64,000 bases of DNA. It comes from Methanorbis furvi (GTDB lineage Archaea; Halobacteriota; Methanomicrobia; Methanomicrobiales; Methanocorpusculaceae). This document shows positions 44,238 through 52,377 of the stretch, piece after piece (within the stretch, counting starts at the first letter, position 1; every line of letters begins with the position of its first letter). Made by a program: the position numbers and the translations under genes. The DNA lies in NCBI RefSeq assembly GCF_032714615.1, contig NZ_JAWDKA010000001.1, positions 1 to 64,000 on the forward strand, written 5' to 3'. The notes under the pieces were generated by a model. The model was not told where the DNA came from and made no database searches. It saw only the letters and a list, made by a program, of their open reading frames with translations.

Positions 44238-44663
44238 ATGAACGTATGTGCACACGCAAATATCTATGAGATACAGTCTGCCAGACCGGGGGGGTTTTCC
44301 CTGCTGGTTGGTGCCATTCTTATTGCAGGCATTATTTTTGGAATGGTGTTTGTAGGAATTATGGCGATGGACAAAATTGTTGAGAAGGTGGAGAGTAATG
44401 CGGCGGTAACGGTGCATCTGCATGGGGATGATATTGAGGTGATGATCCTTTCCAGCTCATTTGCAGAGGAAATTATTTCCATTGAGGTCTCGATCGACGG
44501 AGTTTCTGATAGCAGAATGGTAATACCGGTCACGCTCGGGACTCCGGTATTCTGTGATGATATTGCTGTGGGAGTTACGGGATCAAAGTTTGTTGTGATC
44601 AATGCGATGTTTGCGGATGGAACGTCTGCTGTTATTCATTACACAAGAGTGCAGTTCTCGTAA
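44238..44663 (+). CDS. Pilin-like membrane-anchored protein
   Basis: A 141-residue protein: a short polar N-terminus (about 20 residues, ending SARPGG), one strong hydrophobic helix (FSLLVGAILIAGIIFGMVFV), then a beta-rich extracellular domain. This is the plan of archaeal type IV pilin-like proteins, and the next gene encodes a prepilin peptidase. The cleavage motif before the helix is not canonical, so the assignment is tentative. A strong ribosome site (GAGGAGG) precedes the ATG. It follows the Cache protein gene and is probably in its operon. Confidence 0.62.
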   Translation: MNVCAHANIYEIQSARPGGFSLLVGAILIAGIIFGMVFVGIMAMDKIVEKVESNAAVTVHLHGDDIEVMILSSSFAEEIISIEVSIDGVSDSRMVIPVTLGTPVFCDDIAVGVTGSKFVVINAMFADGTSAVIHYTRVQFS

Positions 44664-44680
44664 AACTTTTTTTTTATTTT
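44664..44680. terminator. T-rich spacer between convergent pilin-like and peptidase genes
   Basis: AACTTTTTTTTTATTTTTTA immediately follows the pilin-like stop codon and would terminate the plus-strand unit. Confidence 0.5.
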
Positions 44681-45451
44681 TTATCCGAGTAGGATCATCA
44701 ATATTGCGTCTGAGAGGCTGTAGCCGAAGAGTGCAAGGATGTAGCCGAGAGTGATGGGAATCATGAACGGGATGCCGTAGGTGATCCAGACGTTCCCCGC
44801 ACGCCGGTAGAGGTCAAGTTCGTTTGCGTACTTTTCCGGGTATTCGCGAAGGTTGCGGATTGAGAGAGCGGAACTTTTTTTCAGAGCGCGGACGGAGCTT
44901 GATGCAGGGAGAAACTCTCTTGTGATTTCGTCACCGTCGGTGATCTCTTCGGCGACAAATCCGAAGTGTCTGGTGATGGTGTCGCCTGAGACCGGCATGC
45001 CTGAACACATCAGCCAGAAGGGGGCTTTTTGTCTGCGAAGAATATTTTGTATGAGGAGGGCGAGCGGTATGAGGAGGGCGATGACGCCTGCGTTCAGAAG
45101 GGTTGAGAGGGCAAGCGAGGGAACAATCCATATGGCGAACGGTGTTACGGGGACGGTTGCTGCAAGGAGGATCATTGCTTTTGCATCAGCCCAGCCGAAC
45201 ATACCTGCTTTGGCAAACACCCACATCATGATACAGACGATTACCGAGGTTGCAAGGATGCTTGCTGAAAGTGCTGAGGGCTGAAGGAACTGCTGATACC
45301 AGAAGTATAGGGCTGCAATTCCTCCGATGACTGCTGCCGGGTACCAGGTTGTGGTCAGGACCGTGCGGGTTTTGATGTCCTGCCATGATGCGTAGAGGAA
45401 TGTTATGAGAACCGCGATTGCGGAGATGGCAAGAGGCAGGAGTTCATACAT
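44681..45451 (-). CDS. A24-family prepilin/preflagellin peptidase
   Basis: A 256-residue membrane aspartyl protease with about seven hydrophobic segments. The two catalytic aspartates are expected in ASWQDIKTRTV (about residue 25) and in GMFGWADAKAMIL (GxGD-like motif, G-W-A-D). A soluble loop of about 75 residues (GDTITRHFGFVAEEITDGDE onward) is inserted before the last helices. It would cleave class III signal peptides of archaeal pilins or archaellins. It converges with the pilin-like gene. Confidence 0.87.
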   Translation of the reverse strand: MYELLPLAISAIAVLITFLYASWQDIKTRTVLTTTWYPAAVIGGIAALYFWYQQFLQPSALSASILATSVIVCIMMWVFAKAGMFGWADAKAMILLAATVPVTPFAIWIVPSLALSTLLNAGVIALLIPLALLIQNILRRQKAPFWLMCSGMPVSGDTITRHFGFVAEEITDGDEITREFLPASSSVRALKKSSALSIRNLREYPEKYANELDLYRRAGNVWITYGIPFMIPITLGYILALFGYSLSDAILMILLG

Positions 45452-45522
45452 TATGCAAATAGTTGGATGTGAAAGAATTTGAAATTTTAGCGAGAGGGCT
45501 TTGCAATTTTATCGTATGAGCC

Positions 45523-45553
45523 TCGCCCACGGAAAAGCGGAACACACAGAAAT
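45523..45553. repeat. Family A single left arm
   Basis: TCGCCCACGGAAAAGCGGAA followed by CACACAGAAAT; no right arm follows, so this is a truncated copy between two genes. Confidence 0.6.
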
Positions 45554-45590
45554 AATCACCACAAAGCCGTAGTGTTGGAAAAAATAGAAA

Positions 45591-45971
45591 TTATTTGAAG
45601 ATCTCTGCTGCTTCGGTTTTGCCGTAGACATAGGACGGCATGCCGGCAAGCATGAAGGTGACACGGAGAGCCTCTTCTACTTCGGCCATGGTGACGCCGA
45701 GGTGTTTTGCTCCCTGAAGTTGTGCGTGCAGTGCGTGGTCGTCACGCATTGATGCGGCGATTGCGATTGCCATCAGTTTTTTCTGTTTGCGGGAAAGTGC
45801 CCCGTCAGACCAGATGTAGTTGTCAAGCTTCAAAACCGCCTCATGCATTGCAGGGTCAGATTTTGCGAGATCGCGGAAGAAGACCGGAACGTGGCCGATA
45901 TTTTCCTCAAGTTGTTTCATGTCGCCAGCTTTGTAGTTGTGGCCACCGCAGGGTATTTTTTGTTCGGTCAT
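45591..45971 (-). CDS. Carboxymuconolactone decarboxylase-family protein without CxxC
   Basis: A 126-residue all-helical protein of the CMD/AhpD fold. MAIAIAASMRDDHALHAQLQGAKHLG (given here in part) matches the core helix, where AhpD-type peroxidase partners have CxxC-x3-H. Here the two cysteines are replaced (R-D-D-H-A-L-H), leaving the His, so disulfide chemistry is not possible at this site. ALSRKQKKLMAIAIAAS and VTMAEVEEALRVTFMLAG are also typical. The N-terminus holds one Cys (KIPCGGHN). Function unknown, perhaps binding rather than redox. Confidence 0.85.
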   Translation of the reverse strand: MTEQKIPCGGHNYKAGDMKQLEENIGHVPVFFRDLAKSDPAMHEAVLKLDNYIWSDGALSRKQKKLMAIAIAASMRDDHALHAQLQGAKHLGVTMAEVEEALRVTFMLAGMPSYVYGKTEAAEIFK

Positions 45972-46050
45972 GATTGTCTCACCTATTTCATATATCTGCA
46001 GGTTTTGATATTAGCCTTTTAGGTGGTGGCAATTTTGTGGGATGACGATG

Positions 46051-46183
46051 CCGCCCACGGAAAAACAGAAAGCACGGAATTACACGGAAATATTGTTTCA
46101 AAGATGGATTCCGTGATGTTTTTTGTCTGCTCCGTGATGTTTTTTTGTGAAATTTCCGTGTACTCAGTGTGTTCCGTGGGCGA
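46051..46183. repeat. Family A long inverted repeat, copy 5 (short, decayed)
   Basis: Left end CCGCCCACGGAAAAACAGAA, right end GTGTGTTCCGTGGGCG. The centre keeps CCGTGATGTTTTTTGTCTGC but the left GAGCAGACG block is gone. Confidence 0.7.
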
Positions 46184-46215
46184 CTGCGAAGGAGATTTTT
46201 CCGTATCCCAGATTT

Positions 46216-46224
46216 TTTTATACT
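46216..46224 (+). promoter_or_regulatory. TATA box of the flavoprotein gene
   Basis: TTTTTATAC, 28 bases before the ATG at 46248, which implies a leaderless or nearly leaderless transcript and excludes the longer open frame to the left. Confidence 0.5.
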
Positions 46225-46247
46225 CGCTAAACCCAATACAACCAGTA

Positions 46248-46856
46248 ATGACAAAAAAAGTGCTGGCGCTGTTCGGGAGCAATCTCATCGGAGGAAACAC
46301 CGATAAACTCCTGACACAGGCGATCAAAGGAGTTGAGGACGCCGGCTGTACGGTCGAGCGAATCAATGTTGCCCATCTGAATGCAGGTCCCTGCAACCAG
46401 ACCTACTCCTGCATGATAGAACCAACCTGCGCAATCGAGGACGACATGAAGGATGCCTACCGGAAAATAAAACAGGCGGACGGCATCATTATTGCAACGC
46501 CGGTGATGACCTACGGAGTTCCGGGCGCACTGAAATCATTTATGGACCGGTGCCAGCCGTTTTACATGGCAAAATACTACCGCAAACAGCCGTTCATCAC
46601 ACCCGAACATGTGAAAATCCGCAGAACACTCTTCATCTGCATCGGAGGAATGAAGGATCCTGATATTTTTACCGGGCCTGTTCTTACGACAAAGGCATTC
46701 TGTGCAATTGTGGATGCGAAATATTCCGACGAACTGCTGCAGAACGATATGGATACCATTCTAAATGTCGAGAAAAAACCAGAGCTTCTCGCAGCGGCGT
46801 ACGAGAAGGGAAAAGCCCTCGGTGAACGTATCGTAAAAATGCGGGATGGGGAGTAA
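46248..46856 (+). CDS. NADPH-dependent FMN reductase / Isf-like flavoprotein
   Basis: A 202-residue flavodoxin-like protein. The FMN phosphate loop is GSNLIGGNTDKLL at residues 10-22, and ATPVMTYGVPGALKSFMDRC is the second FMN loop. A Cys group, GPCNQTYSCMIEPTCAIEDDM, lies where iron-sulfur flavoproteins (Isf) carry four cluster ligands. Only three Cys with different spacing are present, so a 4Fe-4S cluster is uncertain. It probably reduces quinones, oxygen species or another electron acceptor. It stands alone between a repeat and a convergent lipoprotein gene. Confidence 0.85.
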   Translation: MTKKVLALFGSNLIGGNTDKLLTQAIKGVEDAGCTVERINVAHLNAGPCNQTYSCMIEPTCAIEDDMKDAYRKIKQADGIIIATPVMTYGVPGALKSFMDRCQPFYMAKYYRKQPFITPEHVKIRRTLFICIGGMKDPDIFTGPVLTTKAFCAIVDAKYSDELLQNDMDTILNVEKKPELLAAAYEKGKALGERIVKMRDGE

Positions 46857-46863
46857 CTCTCCC

Positions 46864-47712
46864 TTACCATCGCGGTGCATAAGGAATACCGGTATTCACC
46901 GTAATATTCACCATTTTTTTCACCACATATCCCTTGGTATCAACAGCGACCACGGAAATATTTGTTTTTCCCGAGATGGTTGGAACGGAAACGATCGTGA
47001 TATGATTTTGCAGAGGCGTAGAAACAATCCCGGTCGACCAGTCACCTGTATAGGGCTCTTTATAATAATCTTTATAGAAATTACTCTGGACCTCAGCTTC
47101 CCTGAGACCATATTTGCTGAGAATTCTCACATCAACCAGGATATGATGCGGCACCACGTCCCCCCAGAAGACTGCACCCTCCTGCGGAGATAGAATCTCT
47201 ACTTTGATCTGTTCATCCGTGTCGTCTGCGGGAAAGGTAACGCCCTCAAACATCAGCGGGATGTCGGTTATGCTCAGCGATCTATTCATAAACGGAACCG
47301 ACCCGTTCAGATTTGCCGCCTCATTCCACTTCTGATAAATGCGGCTCATCTCCTCATAAGACGGCGGATGCTCTGCATCGACGTAGAGAACGATGGTCTG
47401 ATCCATCTCCTTCCAGCCAAGAACGGGTCCGTTCGGATACCATGTCTCGTTCATGAATTCTCGAAGTTCTGCCATAACCGGATTATCATGATACGAATCA
47501 GCCAAAAGACGAACCATCCACGAATCTTTTTGTGGAGCTCCAAAGGATTGAATAACCTGACTTTTTGAATCGTCCGCAATTGGAATCTCCGTAGGTTTGC
47601 CTGAGATTGGCGGTTGTGTTGCGTTATCTACATCATTTGTTCCGATACATCCCGCAGAACAGATAAAACAAACAATCATTACCGCCAGAAAAACAGTCCG
47701 CCATCCTGCCAT
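46864..47712 (-). CDS. Lipoprotein of unknown function
   Basis: A 282-residue protein with a signal peptide and lipobox (CFICSAGC, Cys about residue 22), so it should be lipid-anchored outside the membrane. The mature part is Asn/Ser/Thr-rich with several N-x-S/T sites. Its C-terminal 110 residues (VEILSPQEGAVFWGDVVPHH onward) look like an Ig-like or bacterial big-domain fold, with NISVVAVDTKGYVVKKMVNI as final strands. The N-terminal domain is not recognised. Confidence 0.75.
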   Translation of the reverse strand: MAGWRTVFLAVMIVCFICSAGCIGTNDVDNATQPPISGKPTEIPIADDSKSQVIQSFGAPQKDSWMVRLLADSYHDNPVMAELREFMNETWYPNGPVLGWKEMDQTIVLYVDAEHPPSYEEMSRIYQKWNEAANLNGSVPFMNRSLSITDIPLMFEGVTFPADDTDEQIKVEILSPQEGAVFWGDVVPHHILVDVRILSKYGLREAEVQSNFYKDYYKEPYTGDWSTGIVSTPLQNHITIVSVPTISGKTNISVVAVDTKGYVVKKMVNITVNTGIPYAPRW

Positions 47713-47743
47713 GCCAGAGTATTGTTGGTCAGGATTCTTAATA

Positions 47744-48511
47744 TTATGCGGACAACCCGCTCATCCGCTCATCATAAACCCGGAGCGCCCGGAGCATATC
47801 CACGTACCGGAACTCGGGCCAGGTCGGTGTACAGAAACAGACCGCCGCTTCATTGCCGTTCGCCATCCAGGGAAGAAAGTTCGAAGTCCGGCGATCATTT
47901 GCCGTGCGAATGATCAGATCAACAGGCGGCATGGAAATACCCTGATACATATTTTCTGTCACGAGTTCAGGCGTAATCTGACTCACGGGAATACTTCCGT
48001 CCCGCACAGCAGCCACAATTTTTTTCGCAGTTGCCACAATCTCATTTCTTCCGCCGTAGGCGATGGCAATATGCACAAAAAATCTGGAATGATCTTTCGT
48101 TGCAACTTCCGTCTCCTCAATTATTTGCAGAAGCTCGTCATCAAGAAGTGCCCGATCCCCGATAATCGTTATATTGATCTCATTTTTGTAGACACGTTCA
48201 TCAGTCAGCAGCCGCGAAAACGTATCCATAAACAACAGATGAAGCTCGGCCTTCTCTTCTTCAGGCCTTCTGAAATTTTCTGTTGAAAACGCAAAAAATG
48301 TCACATGACGGATGCCGAGTTCGCCCATCCAGTCAAGCACCCTCTCGCTCGTATCAGCACCAAGACGGTGGCCGTAGCTGGTATCCATCCCCCGCGATTT
48401 TGCAAACCTTCGGTTGCCGTCCTGAATAATTGCGACATGACTTGGGATATGCAAAAGCTTTCCACGAAGCCTCTTCGCATACACCGCTTCGGCAACCGAC
48501 CGGATACTCAC
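47744..48511 (-). CDS. uppS: Cis-prenyltransferase catalytic subunit (UppS family)
   Basis: A 255-residue enzyme that builds long-chain cis-polyprenyl diphosphate, the glycan carrier lipid precursor. The catalytic N-terminal motif HVAIIQDGNRRFAKSRG contains Asp31 and the diphosphate-binding Arg residues; TFFAFSTENFRRP and FVHIAIAYGGRNEIV are also canonical. The C-terminal part departs from the family: IIRTANDRRTSNFLPWMANG and AAVCFCTPTWPEFRY replace the usual RTSGE...NFLLWQxAYSELYF, and the R-x-G end is missing (ERMSGLSA). It may therefore need the partner at 40957-41559. Its start overlaps the radical SAM gene by four bases. Confidence 0.88.
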   Translation of the reverse strand: MSIRSVAEAVYAKRLRGKLLHIPSHVAIIQDGNRRFAKSRGMDTSYGHRLGADTSERVLDWMGELGIRHVTFFAFSTENFRRPEEEKAELHLLFMDTFSRLLTDERVYKNEINITIIGDRALLDDELLQIIEETEVATKDHSRFFVHIAIAYGGRNEIVATAKKIVAAVRDGSIPVSQITPELVTENMYQGISMPPVDLIIRTANDRRTSNFLPWMANGNEAAVCFCTPTWPEFRYVDMLRALRVYDERMSGLSA

Positions 48512-49512
48512 TGCGGGATCACCTCAACAATCATCCCGTCGTTCGGATACCGCTCGATAATTTTTCGCTCGCCGCCGAACTTGCGGGGGATTTTTCGCAT
48601 CTGCTGCCAGTCGAGCTCGATCGTCCCGTCATCCATCTCCTCATAGTAGCTGCCGGCCTTCAGACAGGGAAGGATCATCTCCAGATCTGCCCCCGGGTCC
48701 ATCGAGCCGTACATCACGGTGCCGTCGTCGGTTATCATATCAAACGGCCGTGCGGAGTTCATCGCAATCCGTTTCAGCCGTTCACGCAGCTGAACCGAAT
48801 CCTTGAACGTCGAGGTACAGTAGTGAACCTTCGGATGACCGTTGATCTCGCCCGCCCACTTCGTCGAACCCTTGATCGCATTGCAGAGAGGATTCTCCGG
48901 CTCAAGTTTTCTCGCCCGCATCGCTTCTGCACAACTGTCTCCCCACTCCAGCTGATTGATGTTGAAAAAGTCAAGACTGTCCAGCAGCGGGAAAAAGTGG
49001 CGAAGGCCTGCGAGTGACGGAACCTCAATTCCCACACAAAATCCCATTCTTTTCGCATTCGCAATAGACTCAGGGAACTTGGAGGTCATAATGCCGGCCC
49101 ACTCCTCGTGCGGAGGATGCATCCGAATCTCATCAACACAGGGCCGCAGGGCTGCGAGTTCCTCCTCAGTTGGGGCATGGCCGGTGTAGAGATGAATATG
49201 GTGGTCAGGACCGAAGTGGTTTTTCAGATACGTACAAAACTCAACCACGCGGTCGAGTTCCAGCAGCGGCTCGCCGCCGGTAACTCCGGTGCCAAGCGCG
49301 TCCATCACTTCTGCTTCAGGAATTGCTTCTTCAGGCGTTGTTATTTTTTGATCGTTCGCAAAAATAACATCCACATTTTTGCGTTCCTCAGAGAGCGGAC
49401 AGTACCAGCAGTCGCGATCGCATTTTCCGGTGATGAACAGCACCAGCTTCGCTCCCTGATAACAGAGCCTACATCCCTCGCTGAGATTTTTTGGAAGTTT
49501 GTCCTTTGCCAT
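48508..49512 (-). CDS. Radical SAM protein in the lysS-uppS operon
   Basis: A 334-residue radical SAM enzyme. An N-terminal Cys pair (GCRLCYQGAKLVLF) precedes the cluster motif GKCDRDCWYCPL (CxxxCxxC), and TGVTGGEPLLELD follows as the GGEP motif. Further cysteines occur in the C-terminal half (NINQLEWGDSC, KVHYCTSTFKD). The extra N-terminal Cys resembles enzymes of the PFL-activating/pyruvate-formate lyase activase-like group, but the substrate is unknown. It sits between lysS and uppS with one base and a 4-base overlap respectively. Confidence 0.85.
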   Translation of the reverse strand: MAKDKLPKNLSEGCRLCYQGAKLVLFITGKCDRDCWYCPLSEERKNVDVIFANDQKITTPEEAIPEAEVMDALGTGVTGGEPLLELDRVVEFCTYLKNHFGPDHHIHLYTGHAPTEEELAALRPCVDEIRMHPPHEEWAGIMTSKFPESIANAKRMGFCVGIEVPSLAGLRHFFPLLDSLDFFNINQLEWGDSCAEAMRARKLEPENPLCNAIKGSTKWAGEINGHPKVHYCTSTFKDSVQLRERLKRIAMNSARPFDMITDDGTVMYGSMDPGADLEMILPCLKAGSYYEEMDDGTIELDWQQMRKIPRKFGGERKIIERYPNDGMIVEVIPQ

Positions 49513-49513
49513 A

Positions 49514-51019
49514 TTATGCGGCCATCTCTTTCAACCGGGCGAGTGTTGCCTCGCGGCCGATTGCTTCTAAGAACCAGCCAAGCCTCGGGCCGCGGTCAGC
49601 TCCGAGGAATGCACGGTAGATTGCGGTGAACAGCTCTTTTCCGGTAACTCCGGCGGCTGCGGCTGCGTCATAAACTGCGTTGTGCAGGACGTCTGCTTTC
49701 CACTCGCCTGCGGCAACTGCTGCTGCGTAGGCAGCGACTGCTGCCTTGACGTTTGCCGGTTCTGCTGCGGCAACGTCTGGAAGGATCTGCTGAATTGCAA
49801 ACTTCACATCCTCGGGCGCGTACAGTTCGAGCCATCTCTTCGCACGATCTGCCTGGTCCATCACTGCATGTTCGTCCACAATTGCGTAGCCGCTGCGCTT
49901 GAGGATATCAAAGATCGCATCATCGGTCTGGGCAATCTGCACGACTGCGACCATGTGACGGAACGGAATGGTTGTCTGGGGAGAAGCAATCTTGGAGAGT
50001 TCGTACTCGCGTGACTCGCCTGCTGCTGCGGCACGGTCGTACTCGTCGATGAGTCTGAGCAGCCCCATTCCCGGATCGAACTCAATCGTCTTGTCGGGTT
50101 TGGTCTTTGCAATCAGGAAGCGAAGAACCTCAGGCGGTACGATCTCGAGCATGTCGCGGATGGTGAGAACGACTCCTTTGGATGAGTGCATCTCGCCGCG
50201 TCCTTTGAGGCTGATCCATTCGTAGGTTACCGGCATCGGGGCGTTGTAGCCGTAGATATCTTTGGTGATGTATTTGCCGGTGTCGTACGATCCTCCGGGT
50301 GAGGCGTGATCTTTGCCGAAGGGTTCGATGGTTACGCCGTAGACCGACCAGCGCATCGGCCAGTCAACACGCCAGACAAGTTTTCCTTCGCCTTTGGAGT
50401 AGTCGGAGACTCCTTCGTGACCGCAGGAACATTTGTAGGTGACCGTGTGTTTTTCTGCATCATGCGAAAGGATGGTTGCCCGTGAGATGGTGCCGCACTC
50501 CCCGCAGATCGGATAGTACGGAGTCCAGCCTTCCTCAAGTTTTCTGCCGGAGACTCTCTCAAGGATCTCTTTGATCTCTTCTGCATGGACAAGAGCGAGT
50601 CTGATCTGTTCGGTGAACATGCCGGAGCGGTAGGCTTCGCTTGTCCGAATAATGCGGGGATGAATATCAAGTTCCTGAATTGCGGAGAGGAACGGGTCAA
50701 GGAAGTGTTCTGCGTAGCTTTTGTGTTTGCCGCACGGACAGGGGATGTCTGAGACCGGCCATCCGATATATTTTTCGTAGGAGGCGGGGAGGAATGGGTA
50801 TACTTTGCGGAGTGGATCGAAGTCGTCAGCCACATAGACGAGTTCTGCGTCAACACCGCGGCTTTTCAGTGCCTTGAAGATCATGTCTCCGGTCATGATT
50901 TCACGCATGTTTCCAAGGTGAATTGGTCCGGATGGAGTGATTCCTGTGGCGATCAGCTGGTGTTTGTCGGCCGGAACGCCGGAGGCTCTGGCGTCAGCCC
51001 AGTGGATTTTTTCATTCAC
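49514..51019 (-). CDS. lysS: Lysyl-tRNA synthetase, class I
   Basis: A 501-residue class I LysRS, the form common in methanogens. The HIGH motif is GPIHLGN (about residues 31-37) and the KMSKS motif is GEMHSSKG (about 279-286). A four-Cys zinc site lies between them (CGECGTISRA and CSCGHEG). The start is GTG at 51017-51019, with GGAG about ten bases upstream (AGGAGTACAAAAGC); an ATG nearby is out of frame. It leads an operon with the radical SAM gene and uppS. Confidence 0.95.
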   Translation of the reverse strand: MNEKIHWADARASGVPADKHQLIATGITPSGPIHLGNMREIMTGDMIFKALKSRGVDAELVYVADDFDPLRKVYPFLPASYEKYIGWPVSDIPCPCGKHKSYAEHFLDPFLSAIQELDIHPRIIRTSEAYRSGMFTEQIRLALVHAEEIKEILERVSGRKLEEGWTPYYPICGECGTISRATILSHDAEKHTVTYKCSCGHEGVSDYSKGEGKLVWRVDWPMRWSVYGVTIEPFGKDHASPGGSYDTGKYITKDIYGYNAPMPVTYEWISLKGRGEMHSSKGVVLTIRDMLEIVPPEVLRFLIAKTKPDKTIEFDPGMGLLRLIDEYDRAAAAGESREYELSKIASPQTTIPFRHMVAVVQIAQTDDAIFDILKRSGYAIVDEHAVMDQADRAKRWLELYAPEDVKFAIQQILPDVAAAEPANVKAAVAAYAAAVAAGEWKADVLHNAVYDAAAAAGVTGKELFTAIYRAFLGADRGPRLGWFLEAIGREATLARLKEMAA

Positions 51020-51128
51020 GCTTTTGTACTCCTGTGGATATATAATTGATATTTATGTGATCTCAATTGAGATATATCTCTTGATTGCCCAACTACCCTC
51101 TTCATCAGATTTTCATCTTTATCCATGA

Positions 51129-51375
51129 GCCGCCCACGGAAAAACGGAACACACGGAATTTTCACAGAAAAAACATCACGGAGCAGACGTGAACATCACG
51201 GAATTCTCATTCGAAAAAAAGTATTTTCGTACTCTCATAAAATAATTTTTGATTGTCTTTTAAATTTCCGTGTTGTTCACGTCTGCTCCGTGATGTTTTT
51301 CTGTGAAAATTCCGTGTGTTCCGTTTTTCCGTGGGCGGAGCTACAACGAACGTTGGTTGCCAATAAACGAATTTA
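51129..51375. repeat. Family A long inverted repeat, copy 6, with tail
   Basis: Left end AGCCGCCCACGGAAAAACGG, right end CCGTTTTTCCGTGGGCGG at about 51321-51338, and arms of about 80 bp around a longer centre. The tail AGCTACAACGAACGTTGGTT and CCAATAAACGAATTTATGG (to 51375) matches the tails at 16172 and, inverted, 54178. It lies in the lysS/ogt intergenic region. Confidence 0.85.
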
Positions 51376-51432
51376 TGGACAACATCTCCAGCACCCATAA
51401 TGCTTAAACCGCTTCACGCTCATGGTGTAATT

Positions 51433-51897
51433 ATGCGCCGGATGTACTATTACCAGACACCCATCGGGAAAATCGGCATGGCGGAAGAGGATGGATTCAT
51501 CACCAATCTCTGGTTTCCCGGAACCCCCGCGCCAATAGACGCGGATTTGTGGGAGACGCCGGTTCTCAAACGCGCCGCAAAACAGCTTGGCGGATACTTT
51601 GCCGGAGGAAAACATCCGTTCACAATTCCTCTTGCCCCCAAAGGAACAGAGTTCATGCAAAGCGTCTGGGCCGAGCTGCAAAAAATTCCCTGCGGCACAA
51701 CCGTGAGCTATCAGGAGATTGCAGAGCGGATCGGCAAAAAGAATGCAGCCCGGGCAGTGGGACTTGCCAACAACAAAAATCCGATTCCAATTCTGATTCC
51801 CTGTCATCGTGTTATCGGAAAAAACGGGCAGCTGACCGGGTACCGCGGTGGACTTGCGATGAAGCAGAAGCTGCTGGACCTGGAAAAGTCAGGGTAG
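51433..51897 (+). CDS. ogt: Methylated-DNA--protein-cysteine methyltransferase
   Basis: A 154-residue suicide enzyme that removes methyl groups from O6-methylguanine. The acceptor cysteine is in PILIPCHRVIGKNG (about residue 123), preceded by GTTVSYQEIAERIGKKNAAR (DNA-binding helix with the arginine finger) and followed by LTGYRGGLAMKQKLL. The start MRRMYYYQTPIG is chosen; another ATG is three codons on. The open frame extends 11 codons upstream without family similarity. It is flanked by two family A repeats. Confidence 0.93.
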   Translation: MRRMYYYQTPIGKIGMAEEDGFITNLWFPGTPAPIDADLWETPVLKRAAKQLGGYFAGGKHPFTIPLAPKGTEFMQSVWAELQKIPCGTTVSYQEIAERIGKKNAARAVGLANNKNPIPILIPCHRVIGKNGQLTGYRGGLAMKQKLLDLEKSG

Positions 51898-51920
51898 GTT
51901 TTGCGCCTTTTTTGATGGGG

Positions 51921-52164
51921 AGCCCACGGAAAAACGGAGTACACGGAAATTTCACAGAAAAAAACATCACGGAGCAGACGTGAACATCACGGAATTCTCA
52001 TTCGAAAAAATATTTTCATACTTTCACAAAATAATTTTTGATTTTTTTTGATAATTTCCGTGACGTTCACGTCTGCTCCGTGATGTTTTTTTCCGTGAAA
52101 TTCAGTGTGTTCCGATTTTCCTGCGAAGCAGTGAGCAGGCCGAAGGCATGCGAATCGTGGGCGA
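51921..52164. repeat. Family A long inverted repeat, copy 7 (module in one arm)
   Basis: Left end AGCCCACGGAAAAACGGAGT; right end interrupted by CTGCGAAGCAGTGAGCAGGC and CGAAGGCATGCGAATC, the shared module, before the terminal GTGGGCGA. The module is in the right arm only, unlike copy 1. Confidence 0.8.
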
Positions 52165-52217
52165 CTGAACAATAAAGGAGCAAAAATACTTATCAGCTCT
52201 CAAGTCAATCATCCAGT

Positions 52218-52376
52218 ATGTGTTCCGCAGGCGGACCAATTGAGGTCGACCTCAACGACCCCCTCAAAGACAGAGGGAAAAAGTATCGGTGCAATGATTG
52301 CGGCCAGACGTTTACCGGCTTAGGCAAACACCCCATGTGCCCGTCATGCCAGTCCGAAAACGTCACCGAGATCTAA
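52218..52376 (+). CDS. Zinc-ribbon microprotein
   Basis: A 52-residue protein with two CxxC knuckles, YRCNDCGQTF and MCPSCQSENV, separated by about 14 residues, a rubredoxin-like zinc ribbon. The N-terminus carries another Cys (MCSAGG) and an acidic stretch. The ATG has no strong ribosome site. Its stop TAA is one base before the next ATG, so the two genes are co-translated. Such microproteins often bind nucleic acids or partner proteins; no specific function can be given. Confidence 0.75.
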   Translation: MCSAGGPIEVDLNDPLKDRGKKYRCNDCGQTFTGLGKHPMCPSCQSENVTEI

Positions 52377-52377
52377 G

